Of a DNA stretch of 64,000 bases, positions 34,875 through 45,893 are shown piece by piece. Origin of the DNA: Tuctoria greenei (taxonomy: Eukaryota; Streptophyta; Magnoliopsida; Poales; Poaceae); contig JAYESD010000009.1 in NCBI GenBank assembly GCA_036927565.1, forward strand, positions 26,627,601-26,691,600, given 5' to 3'. Numbering within the stretch: the first letter of the stretch is position 1; the number at the start of each line of letters is the position of its first letter. Under the pieces are notes generated by a model. The model was not told the DNA's origin. It did not search any database and saw only the letters and a list, made by a program, of their open reading frames with translations. The position numbers were made by a program, and so were the translations under genes.

Positions 34875-35412
34875 GTGGCCCCCGGGTCCACCTCTGGGAG
34901 AATCCCCTTGGATTAAGTTGTTCTGCCAGAGGTGGGGCCATTCTCGATTCCCTCACTTCGATTTTCAAAAGTCCTCTGATGCGCCAATAGAGTGATGATC
35001 CGGGAATGAACCTTCGATGCGTGGCTTGTTATGAATACGACAAATGAGATCTTTGAGTGCGGATCTCACACAATTGAAGGTCGTTGGTTCCCAATACGAA
35101 AACTGTATCGATTCTGCGCGCCTTGTCAGAGCGCTGACTTTGGGTTTTCCGCCGCTCATCACGGCAACGGTTGGCCTTGGGTAAGGACCTCGATCTCTTC
35201 GTCTGGGTGGCCCCAGGACCACTCGTCATGGACGGGGTAGATTTTTGAAAAGTACCTTTGATCTCATTGCAGTTTCCATCCAAGTGTCGCAGAGGCTTAC
35301 TTAAGAACGAAGGTGCGCACTAGTTGAGGACTCTTTACGCCTTCGATCATATTTCCGCTCAGAGCCTCCCAAACTCCACCTAACTTTCCATACTTTGCTC
35401 CACTTTGCCGCG
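34875..35412 (+). other. Element F spacer between 3' LTR and antisense ORF
   Basis: The bases beside the LTR (GTGGCCCCCGGGTCC on plus) give the PPT on the minus strand (GGGGGCCAC). The rest is the upstream region of the plus-strand antisense ORF. No TATA box stands out; a CT-rich stretch precedes the start at 35413. Confidence 0.6.
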
Positions 35413-36794
35413 ATGGAGTTGAGTCTCCCCAAGAGCCGCCTCAAGAGTGATGATGATCTGAAGAAGGTCCGGACCTACATGGGGTGGTCCAACGACTCCT
35501 TCAACCATCTGGTCCACACCGGCAAGCTCCCGTTCAAGAAGGAGCACGACGGCGACATGGTGTACTTCTCAGCGTACGCCATGGTGGGGCTGATCCCACC
35601 TTTATCGACTTTACTTTTGATGCTACTGGACTTCTATGGTCTGCAGCTGTACCACCTTGGTCCCCATTCTCTTCTTCTTGAGTCGACATTCGTCCACTTC
35701 TGTGAGATGTGGGTGGGTATTCCCCCCTGCGTTGAGCTTTTCCGCACCTTCTTCTCCATCCACACCACCGGCAAGGGGTCCATGTTTCTTGGCTTCTACT
35801 ATTTTGTGAAGCGCAAGAAATGCCCCTACAAATACTTGAGGTCGTTTCCTTCCGACAAGTGGGATGACTGAAAGAAGGATTGGATCATCGTCACGGCAGA
35901 GGAGCACGAATAATCGGAGCTGCCCAAAGGTCTTCCCAATGTTGACACTGACGCATGGAGTGTGGTTCCAGTGCTGTCAGAGGTCTTCAACCCTGTCTTG
36001 ACCATGATCCGCGAATGCGTGGAAGGTGGAGTGACACCCCAAATGGTCTTCTGCAACTTCCTGATCCACAGGTGGGCTCCGCCGAAGAAGAGGGAGAAGC
36101 TCGCATGGGCCCTCAACAGTGTGATGGATGACGACCGGATTGAAAATGGTCTAAGATCCAACCTGGATGGCGCAGCTTTGGAGCTTCATCTCAAGAAGTT
36201 CCAACGTGGAATTGACATCGAAGGCGACAATTTAACTCCACCGGCGGCTGTCCTCCCTCTGAACATGGAGGCGTAGTTCAGCAGGGAGCTCTGGAGGAGT
36301 ATGCCGGCGCTTGACAACCTTGGTGAGGTGGAAAGGATTCCGACCACCAGACTGGCGATCCCCGGAGCTTCCGAGAGTGGTCCTGCCCCGCCCAGAGCCG
36401 AAGGACTGAAGACGTCGGCAGAGGCAAGAGCAAAGAGCCAGCTGAGCCTTCAAGACGAAAGAGGAAGTTGAAGCACGCTGACGGGAGGTCCGTCAGGCCT
36501 GCTCAATCCATGACGGATTCTTCTCCCCAGAGGGGGAGGTCTTCTGCTACTACCCCTGCTCTGGTGCAAGCGTCTTCAAGAGGCGTAAGCTTTGGGCACT
36601 TGACCCCGGCCTCAGTGCCAAATAGAATCCGGGAGTTCATCCCCGCGAAGGGAAGCTCTGACTGAAGGAACTCCGACAGCTGCGAGTATTCCTTAGCTGA
36701 GGTCCGAAGAAGTTTTCTCACCAAATTTGGTGGGCTCTAGCTCTGGGCCTCAGAAGAAGAGGTTCTGAGGCGACTGGGGTGGTAGCATCCCGAG
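35413..36794 (+). pseudogene. Antisense ORF of element F, exon 1 (gypsy-type transposon domain)
   Basis: ATG at 35413 (MELSLPKSRLKSDDDLKKV). The first ~150 codons contain the domain annotated in plants as putative gypsy-type transposon (Pfam PF04195 family): MVYFSAYAMVGLIPPLSTLL, then FVHFCEMWVGIPPCVELFR and KGSMFLGFYYFVKRKK. Stops at 35871, near 35912 and at 36276 interrupt it. The product's function is not known. It lies opposite to gag-pol and would need its own promoter. The K copy (53040-54590) aligns well. Confidence 0.8.
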
Positions 36795-36873
36795 GTAAGC
36801 ATTGATTGCTCACCCTGAAATGTTAATATTGCTTTTGGATGTGTCTTTAAGCTTCTCTTCCCTTTATTTTTAG
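36795..36873 (+). other. Candidate 79-bp spliceosomal intron in antisense ORF of F
   Basis: Donor CGAG/GTAAGC, acceptor CCCTTTATTTTTAG/GG with a T-rich tract. The stretch is AT-rich (unlike its GC-rich flanks) and contains stops. It separates the conserved N-terminal half from the acidic-repeat and coiled-coil half. K has an intron-like stretch of exactly the same length at the matching place. Confidence 0.65.
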
Positions 36874-38844
36874 GGTGTCTAAGAAGGAACCGGGAGCTCC
36901 AGCACATGTTGCAACGGCTGGGGCTGCACGTGCCGAAGCTCCGGCTTCGATCGCTGAGCCTCCTCATCATGCGGAAGCAGAAGTCTCAGTAGCTCCGGCG
37001 CCAGCTGTCGTGAGCTTGGACTCGGAGTCCTCTCCCGAAGCTCCTACGGTAGCGCCGGACTGCAGGAGGGAAGTTGAAGATGAGCCCCTGGCAGCAGAGG
37101 ATGAAGCTCCAACACCAGCAATGCCAGAAGTTTCGGCTTTCGAGCCGGAAGTTGCCGAAGCCCTGGCTGTTGAGCCAGAGGTAGCTGAATCCCCAACTAT
37201 TGAGCCGGAGATCACTCAAGCTCCGACCCTTGTGCCGGAAATGGTTGAATATCCGGCGTTTGAGCCGGAAGTGGTAGAGGGCACGGCTGCTGAGCCAGAG
37301 GTGATTGGTGGTCCGGCGGCTGTGACGGAGGTGGCTTAAGGACCGGTGACTGTGCCGGAGGTGGTCGCTACACTGGAGCCCAAGCCAGCGGTAGTCGAAA
37401 CCCCAGTTGAAGCTCCAGCTGTTGCACCAGAAGTGGTGGTCTCGGAGGTACCTGGGCCGGAGCCAGAGCAGCCCGAAGGTAGGGCGACAGGTCCTTCAAC
37501 TTCAGAGCCGTCGACTGAGGACCCGGAAGCGGCACCTTCAACTGCTCCGGAGGTGGAAGTTCTTGCCGTGGGTTCTTCTGCTGCCACTGAGGGACTCTAG
37601 GAGAGCAGCCCTAGCGCTGCGGGAATACAGGAGACCACTATTGTAGTGTGGGACCCAATTTTTGTGACAGAGAACCCGTTTGAGCCTGCGGAAATGGTCC
37701 CAGCAGGCCCAAAACCTATCCCCCTGGCGTTGTCCATAGACAACGCCTGCTCAAGCCTCCGGCAGGTCCAGCTTGCCTTCGACCATGAGAGCAAAGCTTT
37801 GGAGGAGGAGAGCAACACCTTGAAGCATTGGCGCAACAGACTCCATTTTGAGACCAAGCTTGCTCAGACAAGGCTAGCTGACCAGAAGGAGTGGATCAAA
37901 GGGGAGAAGGCCCGGTTACAGTACTGGGAGAAGTTGATGGAAGAGAAGGAGGCCGTCATCCGGGCGCTCGATGATAACTCCAGGTAAATCCTGGAGCAAG
38001 CTAAAGAGAGACGTGATGCTACTGATGAGCGTTACAAAAATCTCGCAAAGTTGAATGAAATTCTACTGAAGCATCGAGCGAACCTGGAGGCGAGGGAGGA
38101 AAAACTCCTGGGGCAGCAGGAGGATGTTGTGAGAAGAGAGGCGGAGGTCACTCAGAAGTTGACTCTAGGTGAGAAAAATTTGGCAGATCGCAGCAAAAAG
38201 CTGGATCTATGGAAGGAGGAAGAGAGGAAGAAAAACTGGAAGGTGGGCCAAGATCTCTCGAAAAGAGAGTCTGACATTGCCGCTAGGGAGGAGAGAGTCA
38301 AGGGTAGGGAAAAGGACCTAGCTGAGAGGCGGAACCGCATCCACCTCCGGGAGACGGAGCTGGCCGACCGGGACATAAAGTTGTTGAGATTATGCAGCAT
38401 CATGCTAAGTTGGTTGAGCGACTTGCCAGTGAAGGTTTGGAGCTTGCGGACGCCCGGAGGTCACTGGAGGAGCTGCGGAGCTCGAAGGCGACTGAGTCTG
38501 TGATGGTATGGGACTTCTTAGGGCGTGCGGATAGGGCCCTCGTGCCTCTTGGTTTCAGTCCAGTACGCCCAGAGAACCCGGCACAGGAGCTGGACCAGAC
38601 ACTAGCGGCACTTAGCTCTGCTGGCAGCAAACTCGATGTGATGGGTGACGTCATCGCCGAGCAACTGGAGACAGAGGGTAAATCCTTGGCCACTGAGTAT
38701 GTCTTGGCATGTTACCGGAGCCGAGACCCCCAGTTCTCCCTTGATCTGGTCCTTGAAGGATTCATCGCGGAGGAGGAGGATGTCGCCAGGGCTAGTGTCC
38801 AAGAAGCTGTTGAGAAGGTTGCTTCATTTTTCCACAGGACCTAG
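36874..38844 (+). pseudogene. Antisense ORF of element F, exon 2 (acidic repeats, coiled coil)
   Basis: First an Ala/Pro/Glu-rich region with about ten 11-residue repeats of the type FEPEVAEALAV (36960-37590). Then a strongly predicted coiled coil rich in Glu, Lys, Arg (37740-38380) with heptad-like spacing, then a conserved C-terminus with VLACYRSRDPQFSLDLVLEG. The end of K's ORF has the related VMVCYWRRYPDLPLEPAFEG. Stops at 37339, 37600 and 37985 and a shift near 38390 break the frame. It resembles a structural or scaffold protein; function unknown. Confidence 0.75.
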
Positions 38845-39910
38845 ATCCTCTAGTAGCTAGGACTTTTCTCCCTTTGTCCCTTGTAATATCCATTATGTAA
38901 TCCAGTTCTTCTGATCAATGAAAACCTCATTTTTGCCTTGAATTTTGCTGTCTTCAATATACTGTGCCGTGTCTTGTTGGCCCACTGGTACATGTGTACA
39001 GTTGAGGTGTGTACATGTACAAAAGGTTATGACAGTATATTGAAGTCTTCAATTTTGAAGCGGCAAAGACAGGCCCTCGAGAATGGCCGGAGCTTGGTAG
39101 CTTCTGCGTCAACATATTAGATGTTGACAGCGGACCTATCTTGGTAGATGTCGGAGCTTAGTAGCTCCGGCGTCGTCCACCATCGCTATGATTTTTTGCT
39201 TTTCCTACACATTAAAGGCGAGAGAAAAGTAAAATTCGTCCTCTTGTCTATAAATTGGTTGTGACTTATTATTCTTATTTGGACTTTAGATCCGAACAAA
39301 CTCAACATGATAACAAGCTTTTTGATAGAATCTTCCTAGATCCACATGCATTTTTAGTACTCACCCTACTAAGGCCTGTCGGGTTGTAGGTAGAGTGGCG
39401 TACTTAGGGTGAAGGACCAGGCTAAGTCGATATCACACTCTGGACCTATGTTAGCTTGGTGTTCAGGCAAGTAGGCTATGTAGCAGTGTTAAGATCCAAA
39501 AAGACTATCAATAAGGCTTCTAATGCGTGTGAATTACTTGGAACAAAGCTCATAAAGATTTGCACAACTTCACTATAGACAAGCAGGGTAAAAATATTTT
39601 GATATATTGAGCCTTGTACAAAAGATAAATGCACGTGGAGTCTTTTTTTACACAACAATGCTTTTTATTATAGGTCCGGATTACAGGGGAGACAAGGACA
39701 CACTTAGGGTACTGGACCAAGCTAAATGTGTTATACATCTTGTGCTAGCCCAGAGCAAGTAGTTACACTTTTAGTGATGTGACTGTGCCAAGTGTTACTT
39801 GAACTTCCCGGGCCCTCCCGGAGGGGTCCAGATGTTCTCCCAGAGGACTTGCTCGACTCTGTATAGTGACTCTACAACATGCATTGTGTGTAATTACAGA
39901 CTCACCTCTG
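38845..39910. other. Element F spacer between antisense ORF and integrase
   Basis: Non-coding. Contains a likely 3' end of the antisense transcript (AATGAAAACC and T-rich sequence near 38920), one or two degenerate copies of the E-type minisatellite (39075-39190), and phrases shared with the E spacer. A GC-rich hairpin, GGGCCCTCCCGGAGGGGTCC, lies at 39810-39829. Confidence 0.7.
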
Positions 39911-41490
39911 TGATTCTAAGCATAAAACTTACAGAGGTGCTCGATGTTCCAAGGATTGGGAAGTAGGGTCCCATCCTCAGTTGCCAAGTGAACGCACCCT
40001 GGTCGGGATACTTTAATGACTCGGAAGGGACCTTCTCAGCTGGGGAAAAGTTTGTTCATCCCTTCACGAGTTAGTTTCTTCCAGAGCACCAGGTCGCCTT
40101 CTTCGAGCTGTCAGTCACGCACATGCCTTTGATGGTAGTGCCGGAGCGTTTGGTGATAACGTGCATTTCGAACAGCTGCTCGACACCTTCCCTCGTTGAC
40201 GAGGTCGAGGTCTTCACGCCGTAGCTGGTCCTGCGTGGTTTCGTCGAAGGTCCGGACCCGGAGGGACCCCAAGGTGATCTCCGGAGGAAGGATTGCTTCA
40301 GCTCCGTACACCAAGAAGAATAGAGTCTCCCTAGTGGACCGATTAGGTGTTGTCCTGTTTGCCCATAATGTGGACGGAAGCTCTTCAATCCAGTTAGCTC
40401 CATGCTTTTTCAAGCGCTCATATGTGCGTGTCTTGAGTCCTTTCAAGATTTATGCATTTGCTCTCTTGACTTGGCCATTGCTTGCTGGATGAGCTACTGA
40501 AGCGTAGCTAAGTTGAATGCCGAGGTCTTCGCAATACTCTTGGAATGCAGTACTTGTAAATTGAGTTCCGATGTCAGTTATGACTTTGTTTGGAACTCCA
40601 AATCTGCATATAATGGACTTCAAGAACTTGATTGTTGATTCTTTGTTGATTTTTACTACTGGAGTTGCTTCCGGCCACTTGGTGAACTTGTCGATGGCGA
40701 CATAAAGGAACCTGTAACCTCTGACGGCTTTTGGGAAAGGTCCCAAGATATCCATGCCTCACACAGTGAATGGACATGTAGGAGGTATCATTTGTAGTGA
40801 TTGAGCCGGTGTGTGAATATGTTTTGCATGGAACTGACATGCTTCACATTTTTTCACTAGCTCAACCGCATCCTGAAGTGTTGTAGGCCAGTAAAAGCCA
40901 TGTCGGAAGGCTTTTCCGACTGGCGTGCGAGAAGATGTGTGGTTCCTGCACTCGCCTCCATGGATTTCCGTGAGCAGATCGCGGACTTCTTCCCTTGCAA
41001 TGCACCGCATTAGGATGCCACTGGCACCACATCTGTAGAGATCCCCTTCTACCAACGTGTATATTTTAGCCAATCTGACAATCCAGTCAGCAGATACACT
41101 GTCTTCAGGAAGGATATTGTCTTTCAAGTAGCTCCGGATCTCAAAGATCCATGCATCGGAGCTAACTTGAGCTTTTGAGTCTTGCGTGCTATGTTGCTCG
41201 GAGCTTCCAACAGCACCTACGACCCTTGGTGAACGCCATGGTAACAGGGCCACCGAGACCGCCAGCTTCGAGGTGCTGGTCTTGCCCCCTTTGCTTAGTT
41301 CGGTAGGCTGAGCTGTTGGTTTTGATAACCTCCGGACGAAGATTCCGTCAGGAGCCGGAGCTCCGATTGAGGCTTTCGTCGAGAGTTCATCATCTTCGGA
41401 GTTATGAGGGCGTTGAACATGATGGAGATCCAGGACTTTGTGGAGATAAGAAGCTAATTGAGAATTGTTGTAGGAGCATTCACCTTTCAC
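39911..41490 (-). pseudogene. pol: Element F integrase
   Basis: Minus frames 40759-41490 (end of second RNase H, then the HHCC finger with HTSSRTPVGKAF and CEACQFHAKHIH), 40450-40755 (core: DILGPFPKAV, CRFGVPNKVITDIGTQF) and 40111-40446 (FFLVYGAEAILPPEITLGSL). The third catalytic position reads NGQVKRANA, Lys where Glu is expected. The same Lys occurs in E. A stop near 40757 and a frameshift near 40450 split the frames. Confidence 0.9.
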
Positions 41491-41508
41491 TTGTTTGATG
41501 ATGAGTTG

Positions 41509-42494
41509 TTAATCTCCCTTCACCAACAACTGTTTTACACCATAAGATAGTGCCACCTTGAGTCCATAGATGTGAGATTCATACTCCGCCATATTGTTGG
41601 TTGCCTTGAAATCAAGGTGTACCATGTACTTGACCTTTTCTTCGGTCGGAGCCAAGAGAAGGATTCCAGCTCTGGCCCCCTGCTTCTGTACGGAGCCATC
41701 AAAGTAGAGGGTCCAGTGAGGCTCAATGAATACCGGAACTTTGCGTTCTGGTTTCTGCTCACTGTGGCCCCAGGGTTTGATGGAGAGGGAGTCCATTCTG
41801 CCACAAAGTCGACCAAGGCTTGACTTTTAACATCTTGTCTCGACACGAATTCTAAATCAAATTCTGCTAGCTCCGCTGCCCACTTTGCAATATTCCTAGT
41901 AGAATTAGGGTTTTGCAAAATTGAACGTAGTGGAAAAGAAGTTACCACTGATATTTTGTGGGCTTGGAAGTAATGACGAAGCTTTCTTGATGCAATGAGA
42001 ACTTCGTAAAGCAGTTTATGCACCTCAATGTATCTTGTCTTGGCGTTGTGGTGTACTTCACTGATGAAGTACACAGGGCGTTGGACTGTCCGGACCCTCC
42101 TGGAGGGGCCCGGAGCTTCCTCCTCATCAACCCGGACCTTCCCGTAGGTGTCCGGACCTTCTTCTAGAATTTCTTGGTCCCTGCTGAAGGAACCCAGAGC
42201 TTCTTCTGGAATGACCCAGACCCTCCCAGAGGGGTCTGGATCTTCTTGTCCAGTAGCAGTTACTCCTTCATTTGAAGGGGGTTGATCCTCCAGCATCTCG
42301 CCTTTAGGTAACTCCGGACCCTCCCGGAGGGGTCTAGACTCCTGAATTGGGGATGGCTCAGGTCTTTCTGCGACCAGGACCATACTGACAACCTCTGTAG
42401 TTGCTGAAATGTAAAGCAGTAAAGGCTCACCAGGGTTCGGAGCTACCAGTATTGGTAGTGTGGTGAGGAGCTGCTTCAGCTCTTGAAACGCCAT
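41509..42494 (-). pseudogene. pol: Element F RNase H and second (archaeal-type) RNase H
   Basis: The first RNase H is in 41535-42494 (LLLYISATTEVVSMVLVAER, then VYFISEVHHNAKTRYIEVHK). These two parts are separated by an insertion of about 110 residues rich in Glu, Pro, Gly, Ser (42060-42350), built of repeats that contain GGACCCTCC/GGAGGGGTCC hairpins. The second RNase H (41509-41796) has LYFDGSVQKQGARAGILLLA and ATNNMAEYESHIYGL. The frames overlap by a shift near 41760. Two RNase H domains are typical of Tat elements. Confidence 0.88.
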
Positions 42495-42503
42495 TCCTGC
42501 TTC

Positions 42504-43396
42504 TTAGGACCAATGAAATGGTCCGGACTTCCTCAAGAGTTTTAAGAAGGGTAGCGCCCATTCTACCAGTCTTGATATACACCGGCTGAGCGCAGCTAGA
42601 CATCCAGTCAACTTTTGGACATCTTTAATGCGGGTTGAAGGCCGCATTTCTTCTATATACTTGATCTTCGGTAGATTTGCTTTGATTCCTCGATGAGTCA
42701 CCAAGAACCCCAGAAGCTTTCTGGAGCTAACCCCGAAGACACACTTGTCCGAGTTCAGCTTGGTGCGCGTAGTGCGCAGCTTGCCGAAGACGTCTTGTAA
42801 ATTGTCAAGGAGTGACTCCTTGTTTTTGATCTTTACGATGATTTTATCGACATACACCTCCACTAGGTATCTAATTAGCTCTCCAAATGTTTTGTACATA
42901 GCTCGCACAAATGTTGAAGCAGCATTTTTAAGACCAAATGTCATGGCAGTATAACAATACAATCCATCTAATGTTATGAAGGCAGTATGCTCTTCATCTT
43001 CCTTAGACATTTGGATTTGATGGTATCCAGAATATGCATCTAAGAAACATAGTAGCTCACACCCGGAGGTGGAGTCCACTACTGATCTATTCTAGGTAGT
43101 GGAAATGGATCTTTTGGACATGCCTTATTTAAGGTGGTGTAGTTGATACACATTCGAAGCTTCCCACCGGCCTTGTGTACAACAACTGGGTTTGCCAGCC
43201 ATTTTGGATAGAAGACTTCCGGCATGAATCCAGCTTCGAGCAACTTCTTGATTTCCTGGCGGATGAAGTTTTGTCGCTCGATTGATTGCTTCCGGGGCTT
43301 CTGGTGTACAGGCCGGGCGTCTGGGTAAATCTTCATATTGTGCTCAATGACTTCCCTAGGGATCCCAGGCATTTGTGATGGTTGCCAGGCAAACAC
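42504..43396 (-). pseudogene. pol: Element F reverse transcriptase
   Basis: Frames 43079-43396 (WLANPVVVHKAGGKLRMCIN, CPKDPFPLPRIDQ) and 42504-43079 (LLCFLDAYSGYHQIQM, FGLKNAASTFVRAM). The catalytic box reads EVYVDKII: the second Asp of YVDD is replaced by Lys, which should abolish polymerase activity. A stop at 43079 separates the frames. Confidence 0.9.
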
Positions 43397-43435
43397 GTCG
43401 ACGTTAGCCCGGAGGAAAGTGATGAGCGCGAGTTC

Positions 43436-44068
43436 CTATTTATTGTTCAGACCCCCCGATATACGGGTAGTCTGAGCAGCATCGGAACCAATTTGGACGA
43501 CTTTGACGGGAATGTCGTCGCCGCCGCTTGGTTGCACATAAGGTGCGGAGGTAGAGCCTTTGTGACGCATGCTTGGAGGATTCGCAGTTGGCTCCTTACC
43601 GAATGCTTCCTCTTGCGCTGTGGTAAGTGCATAGAGTTCTTCCAGTGTTGTAACTCCTGCGGTGCAATCTTCGCGGATCCGGAGAACGCCCATGGATATT
43701 GGCATCTTCAACACAAGGTAACCATAATGGGAAGCAGCCATAAACTTGTATAAAGCTGGCTTACCCAAAATGGCATTGAAGGGCAGACTGATTTGCGCCA
43801 CATCGAAAAACAGTTTCTCGGTTATGTAGTTCTCCCGGGTCCCGAAGGTCACTGGGAGTGTAATGGAACCAAGAGGATTAATGGTTCCCGGACCTACTCC
43901 GGAGAAAGGTCGGGATGGGCGAAGGTCCGAAGGCTGGAGCTGAAGCTTAACGAAAGCTTTGAAGCTTATGAGGTTTAGCCTGGAACCTCCGTCCACCATT
44001 ACATGGTGGATTTGGATATTGTTAATGGTGGGTGACACCATCAACGGGAGTTGACCATCCCCGATCAT
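43436..44068 (-). pseudogene. Element F protease region
   Basis: VMVDGGSRLNLISFKAF carries the aspartic protease DGGS motif. KLFFDVAQISLPFNAILGKP is the C-terminal part shared with E. A linker of variable sequence follows before RT. Confidence 0.85.
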
Positions 44069-44319
44069 GTTTCAGGGGCAGTCTAAAGCATAAAAAATGA
44101 TGGGTATATCCATCCACTTCCGATGTGGTTGTGCCTTAGCAGCAGGAGCTACCATGGCCTTGTCCCGCCGCATTGTCTTGAGGATGCAACGAGAGCTGAT
44201 GTCCTAAGAACCACCATAAATGGTGTTCAAGGTCTTCCGACGTTCGTTGTTAGAGGTGTTGGAGTCGTTGTTGACAGTGTTGTAAACGGCTTTCAAGACC
44301 TTTTTAGGGTCCTGGAAAC

Positions 44320-45847
44320 CTAGCTCCTCTTAATTCGAAGCTTCGTCGACTTTTTGTTTTCCTTCCCTTTGACAGAAAGGAACTTCTTCCCAACGCTTGT
44401 TGTAGCGCTCGGCAAGGTTCTGGACCTCGCGGCACTCTTCCAAGCTGTGTCGGTTCGTCTTGTGGATTGGACACCATGCTTTGGAAATGTTGCCGTCCTA
44501 TGATGAAGGACGAGGTCGCTTCTCGGGGCGTGGCCCCCGGCTCCCAGGGGCTGCAGCAGCAGCAGCTGGAGCGCCGACCGACGACTTCTTTTTGCCGTTG
44601 GGCTTCTTCTTCTTCTTACCACTACCGGAGGTAGCGGCTTCAGTTTTGGAGGACTCCTGATTGGCCTCCGGAGCTGGCTTGGAGTGCATTTCACGGCCCT
44701 CCGCAGCTCTAGCGCATTTGTCAGCTAGGCTAAAAAGTTCTGTGATGCTGGTAACTTCTTGAATAGCCAGCTTCTCTAGCATCTTCTTATCTCAAACACC
44801 GTATCTGAATGCAACAATAATAGAGGATCTCGAGATTGAAGGAATGGTATTTCGTACCTGAGAGAATCGGTGGATGAAGGACCGTAGCGATTACCTCGAC
44901 GTTTGCTTTACAGCAAACAAGTCCAATTCAGTGCTGGGCCGGGTGTAGGAGCTCCCGAAGTTGGCAATGAATTGTTGGCATAGTTCTGCCCAACTATTAA
45001 TGGAGTCAGGTGAAAGACAAGTGAACCAGGACCTTGCAGTCCCAGTTAAGGCCACCGGGAAGTAATTGGCCATTACATCCTCATCACCTCGCACTGCCAA
45101 TATGGCAGTTGAGTAGATTTGAAGAAATTCGGCGGGATTGACTGTCCCGGTGAATTTTTCTAGCAAGTGAGGCCGAATCTTTTATGGCCACCTGACCATA
45201 CATAAGTGCATGGCCAGGGCAGAACAGCCTCCTCCTACTCCCTGAGGAGCAGGGTTGTCTCGAGCTTCTTGCCTTTCACGAGCATGCTCCATATGGACTC
45301 GGTCGTCCTGTTGCCAGTAACGGCGATCTATTTCCGACCGCAGGTCATGAGTCGGAATCCTGGTGATGGTATGGGTGCATCGCGCCCCGGGGGGGGGGGG
45401 GGTAACGAAGTCACCTGTTGGGAGGCAGCACATCTCCTTTTGTTCAGAGGCTTGTGGACCAAGCCGGCCGGATAGGGTCCGTCGTTGTGAAGGTGCTCGC
45501 CCCGAAGGAGGAGGACCTTGGTTGCTGATGCCTGCAGCCGCAGCTGCGACCAGATGGTCAACATCAGCCCTCCACTGCTCCATAGCACCCTGGGGTGCAA
45601 CTGGAGGTGGTGAATGTTGTAGAAGAGCTCGCGCAGCAATGAGTGCGTGCTTGGGATTGTTATTTGCCGATGAGGTAATCGACGCAGATGTCCAATTTTG
45701 TTGATCGGCATGGTTTGCCGGAACAGATGGTGCTACAGTGCCTACCGAAGCATTGGCACATGTTGGTTGCTGAACGTTGGCGGGGTTGCCTCCAACAGGT
45801 TGTTCAGCATGATGGCCGTTGGATGATCCAGCAGCTGAATTCACCAT
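44320..45847 (-). pseudogene. gag: Element F gag
   Basis: Start at 45847 (MVNSAAGSSNGHHAEQPVGG). The N-terminal half is Pro/Ala/Gln-rich. The gag core is in 44891-45166 (FTGTVNPAEFLQIYSTAI, ARSWFTCLSPDSINSWAELC). Then frame 44498-44782 with ITELFSLADKCARAAEGR and a Lys-rich tract, and a Tat-type knuckle (CPIHKTNRHSLEECREV) near 44420-44475. Frameshifts lie near 45170, 44890 and 44490. A run of 14 G on the plus strand (45389-45402) disturbs the first part. Confidence 0.85.
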
Positions 45848-45870
45848 CTTGTGATCTCGGGATGATGAGC

Positions 45871-45893
45871 TGCCCCCTTCCTAGAGCGCCAAA
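45871..45893 (-). other. Element F primer-binding site region
   Basis: The minus strand directly after the LTR reads TTTGGCGCTCTAGGAAGGGG, the same layout as in E. Confidence 0.7.

Noticed and set aside
35395..38844. Host gene on the plus strand in a gene-poor region
   Set aside because: It lies between pol and the 3' LTR of F, is related to a similar ORF in K at the same place, and has the gypsy-type transposon domain. It is the antisense ORF of a Tat element.
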